Shown one piece after another: positions 1-64,000 of a stretch of DNA of 64,000 nucleotides. The notes below the pieces were generated by a model. It was not told where the DNA came from, did no database searches, and was given only the letters and a program-made list of their open reading frames with translations. How positions within the stretch are numbered: the first letter of the stretch is position 1; each line of letters opens with the position of its first letter. The stretch is from assembly GCF_022985175.1 (NCBI RefSeq), contig NC_066880.1, positions 19,018,998 through 19,082,997 of the forward strand, given 5' to 3'. The DNA comes from Labeo rohita (lineage: Eukaryota; Chordata; Actinopteri; Cypriniformes; Cyprinidae). Position numbers and translations under genes: made by a program.

Positions 1-1407
1 TCATAAAGGGCTTTATAAGGAAGTGAAAGCACTGGATGGGACTCATAATCTGTGCCAGAAGCCTCCGTTCTTACATCACCATCTCTAAATGTTACCCGAC
101 GACACACCTACTAAGCCAATCACATATAATGGGAACTTTTAATGAATATGTGGCAAGCAACAAAATGACACTTGATTGCAATGGGAGTCTGGGGAGCCCA
201 AATCCACTGAAGCGTCACGTCAGTCGCCGACATGTATAATGTGTTTTTGCTGGTGGCCTTTGCCGAGAGTCGGGCTTGGAGAGCACACAAGTCCCCACGC
301 CCAGTCAAGAGTCAAACATCTTCCTCCGACAGCTCTACTGCTTTATCAAATCCCTGCGTTAATATTCATAGAGAGTGAAAATGTAATGATTACATTAGGC
401 CCTGCTGAGGCTGGGGGAAACTTCTGCTGATCACAGAGATTTCACAAATTGCTATTGAGTTAATTATTCAGCATGTGTATTTAATAAGCTATTCCAATCC
501 AGCGCCGGGCTCTGGGCTCGGCATCAGTTCATCCATGAAAAGGAAAAAAAAAAAAAAAAAAAAAAAGAAGTGGTATATAGAGCTACAGTGTTGCAAAAAG
601 GGGGTAGTTATTGGTTTATTTTTAATGACCTGATGCTCTGTTTTGGTCTGGAATCACTTGAATTCACCTCTTCTATGATAATTTGTGAATTTGTGAATCC
701 AATTCTTAATATTCCTCTCAAATAATGTGTGAACCCAATATAAAAAGATCATTTTAGAACTAAGCGAATGCAATTTAAACTAGATATTTCTCTTGTTTAT
801 TATCTTAGCAGCTCCTTATGGTCAATGACCCATATCGTTTTTTAAACATCTTGTAGGCGGTTAAAACACCTGGCTTGATTGCACTACAAATTAATCTACA
901 GTATTCTGAGATGTATACCAATTACATGAGACATTCTTACCAGGAAATGCTGATTGACTTGTGAAAATGCCAATCAATGGAAGTCTGACAGAACATAATC
1001 ACTCATCATGAGTTCAGTGTCATTATCCTCTGCTGCAGTCATGCTATATAAGGTTAATTACTCATCATACTCTCATATTGACTGTTAACGACTGTTCTGA
1101 CCTCATTATTGGCCTAAAGTTTTAGAAGTGATGATTAGTAGCACAAACACACACGCTCACACAGATGTTTATCTTCCCTCTCCATAATGACTCTTTGTCA
1201 AAACTGTTGATTTTAAAAAGCGAGCTCTTAATGATCTCAGTTTCCGATTCTTTAATGCCAGCACTAAGATTCATGTGCAAAACGAAAGATAACGAGAGCA
1301 GTGTCAATTAAAGACAAAGAAAGAGCGAATGAAGGCGATAAGAAGAAGCCTGAAAGTGACAGGTAGAAAAAGAGAGAAGATGAACAAAGCCAGGGATCAA
1401 CTCTTAC
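1..1407. other. intron 3' of E48, no recognised element
   Basis: This intronic stretch has no coding segment that fits TRRAP. It contains a 23-A run at 544-566 and otherwise mixed-complexity sequence. I recognise no repeat family or RNA gene. Confidence 0.7.
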
Positions 1408-62196
<60,789 letters not shown>

Positions 62197-64000
62197 CTGG
62201 AACATCAAAAGTTTCATTGTTAGACAGAATTTAAGATTTCTAGAGGATTTCTGTTTGAGTTGTTACAGTCATAAAACTTCAATAGTTGATACCAATTTCA
62301 TAATTCTCAGTAGCAATTTTGACACCATAGTAATGTCCACTGGTGGACTGTGTGTTTACATTTTATGGTCAAAAGAACAGCATTTATTTAAAACAAATTT
62401 TCTGTATCATTTTAACAACACTTTAGATCAATTTAATGCACCTTTGCTGAATAAAACTATTAGCTTCAGAAATCTTACTGTCTCCAAACTTTTGAACTGT
62501 GTAGCTACATTTTATTTTAATTTTATAGTGCTATTGACTTATTACAGACATCCCTTTTCTTGCGGTGTGGAACCTACAGTCTGAAATTGATCAAAGAGCA
62601 AATAGCTCCCAACCCTGGCAAATAATAATATCTTGGGTCGATACTTGGGGGATTTCAGGCAAAGTTTCAGAATAAACGACACTAATGGCTTTGACAGATT
62701 TTGAGTCTTGCCAAATTTGCCCGCTGAAGGCTGATGGAAGCCGTGGATGAAAGAGGGCTGGTGTTGGCAGGCATATGACATCAGGGGCAGGGAGACAGAC
62801 AGTGGGCAATGCCAGGACAGCCTGGCATATGAAGATGGGCACCTGGATCTCTTCTGCCCAGTGGGGCAACTCAGCTCAGTCACGCACCATTAACTATTAA
62901 TTCTGATATGTTGCACTTGACGAAATCTAACTTTTCTTTTTTCCTCCACAAAAAAAATGTAGGAGGAAAAGGACTGTGGCCTCTAGCCACACTAAAGAAA
63001 TGACAATATCTTGCTGCCTACATAGTCAGCTGCCTTTTAAGAAAGCCACCGGACAGAAATAGAATCTTATAAGTGACTGACTTGTAACAAATGACTCAAA
63101 CCCGAAGACTCATGAAGTGAACTAATCATATCTGTTTCCTGTATAGACTGCATAGCAGAACCTATGGAGATGTGAGGTGACATAAGAACAAACAACTCAG
63201 GTGATGAACTAACAGACTGCATTGCCTGAAGACTCAGCTAAGCAATGAATTATTCATTTCTGTTACTTACAATTTGGTCTTGCTGCACTGAGTTTTTCAA
63301 AATGTGATCAGTGTTTGCGTAAGTAGATGTGTTGGGGAATCTGGATATTAACATGTAACATTCAATTAAAATAACCTGAAATTAACAAAGTGACTTGGAA
63401 AAAAGATTAATTCATTTTTGCTAAATGAGATTCAAAGATTGGTGTCAGCAATATGTTCCAACTTCCAAATTTCCCATCACAAACACACAATGTATCAGTA
63501 TCACCACTAATTACAGACTGTTATTGGATTTTTAGTCATCAATATCATACTGGATGATACTAGAAAGACAGATATATCTCACAAATCCTTTCATAAAGTG
63601 TCGAGAGCTTTGTTGATTATAATACTGTGATTATAAAACTGTACTTTGTTGATTGTAATACTGATTATAATACTGTGAGATTGCGATGAACTAAGATGAG
63701 TGACAGCTTTTAATTTTTTTTATTTAGAGAGTCTGTAAACAAAATATTGCTTTAATACAACAGTTAAATAAACAAGAAGTTAATATTAAGTGACTTACAT
63801 TGTCCGACTATAACATTATTGCCTCATTTTGCCGCTGCACATCTCCATTCAAACACAGGTGTTTCGTTTCTGAATGAACTTGCATTTTTAAATAAATCTA
63901 GTGAGTCAATCATTCAATTTCCCATTCATAATGACAGTCACTTGCTTTATTCCTGAATAAATCATCCGATCAAAAGAATCAAATGAACGAATGATACAGT
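62197..64000. other. intron 5' of E1, no exon found
   Basis: It includes a repeat fragment of the ACTACCAGTCAAAAG family at about 62370-62512 (CAGCATTTATTTAAAACAAA, CCAAACTTTTGAACTG). Open frames at 62542-62883 do not match TRRAP and lack matching splice sites. The rest is unassigned intron. Confidence 0.6.

Noticed and set aside
62542..62883. 92- and 113-codon minus-strand frames considered as the missing upstream trrap exon
   Set aside because: The translation does not resemble TRRAP upstream of E1 (expected ...YTARETLR), and no suitable phase or splice site joins it to E1.

Overview
The window is vertebrate genomic DNA, most likely from a cyprinid-type ray-finned fish. The clade call is an inference from two things: the exons read as a clear but slightly diverged TRRAP, and the introns are packed with short non-autonomous DNA transposons and long AT microsatellites typical of cyprinid genomes. 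There is no bacterial, plasmid or viral organisation.

One gene spans almost the whole window on the minus strand: trrap, the giant PIKK-family pseudokinase scaffold of the SAGA and TIP60/NuA4 histone acetyltransferase complexes. I place 48 coding exons from 62196 (5' side) down to 1408 (3' side). All have GT..AG boundaries, and the reading frame is continuous across every junction: 8,244 coding bases, that is 1 + 2,747 codons + 2. By comparison with the human protein (about 3,830-3,860 residues, from memory), roughly the first 400 and the last 700 residues lie outside the window. The part present is most of the HEAT-repeat solenoid, the proline-rich linker, the bipartite nuclear localisation signal and the start of the FAT domain. 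The pseudokinase and FATC domains lie beyond position 1, and the start codon and promoter lie beyond 64000. I number exons E1-E48 in transcript order within the window and give residue numbers of the window translation as w1-w2747.

Layout by region: 58.7-62.2 kb carries E1-E8, a dense 5' cluster. 50.3-55.8 kb carries E9-E13 with large palindromic elements between them. 44.0-47.7 kb carries E14-E18 and a candidate 81-bp cassette exon (E19). 37.5-41.8 kb carries E20-E24. 31.7-34.8 kb is a compact cluster, E25-E31, encoding the nuclear localisation signal. 22.6-27.9 kb carries E32-E35, 9.2-20.0 kb carries E36-E44 in repeat-rich introns, and 1.4-6.9 kb carries E45-E48.

The introns hold at least six repeat families. 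These are a long palindromic (foldback) element with CCTTTAA ends, a short element with TGTGACCCTGGACCACA ends (five copies), an ACTACCAGTCAAAAG-ended element (many copies), a Tc1-like-ended element, hAT-like elements that are nested inside others, and a tandem repeat carrying a CTCF-like core motif. Also present are a 0.55-0.60 kb intronic tandem duplication, an expanded tandem array at one transposon end, a degenerate minisatellite and long (TA)n tracts. I see no second protein-coding gene and no tRNA, rRNA or CRISPR array. The most interesting items are the cassette exon, the CTCF-like repeat, the nested insertions and two intronic blocks that look like candidate regulatory elements.
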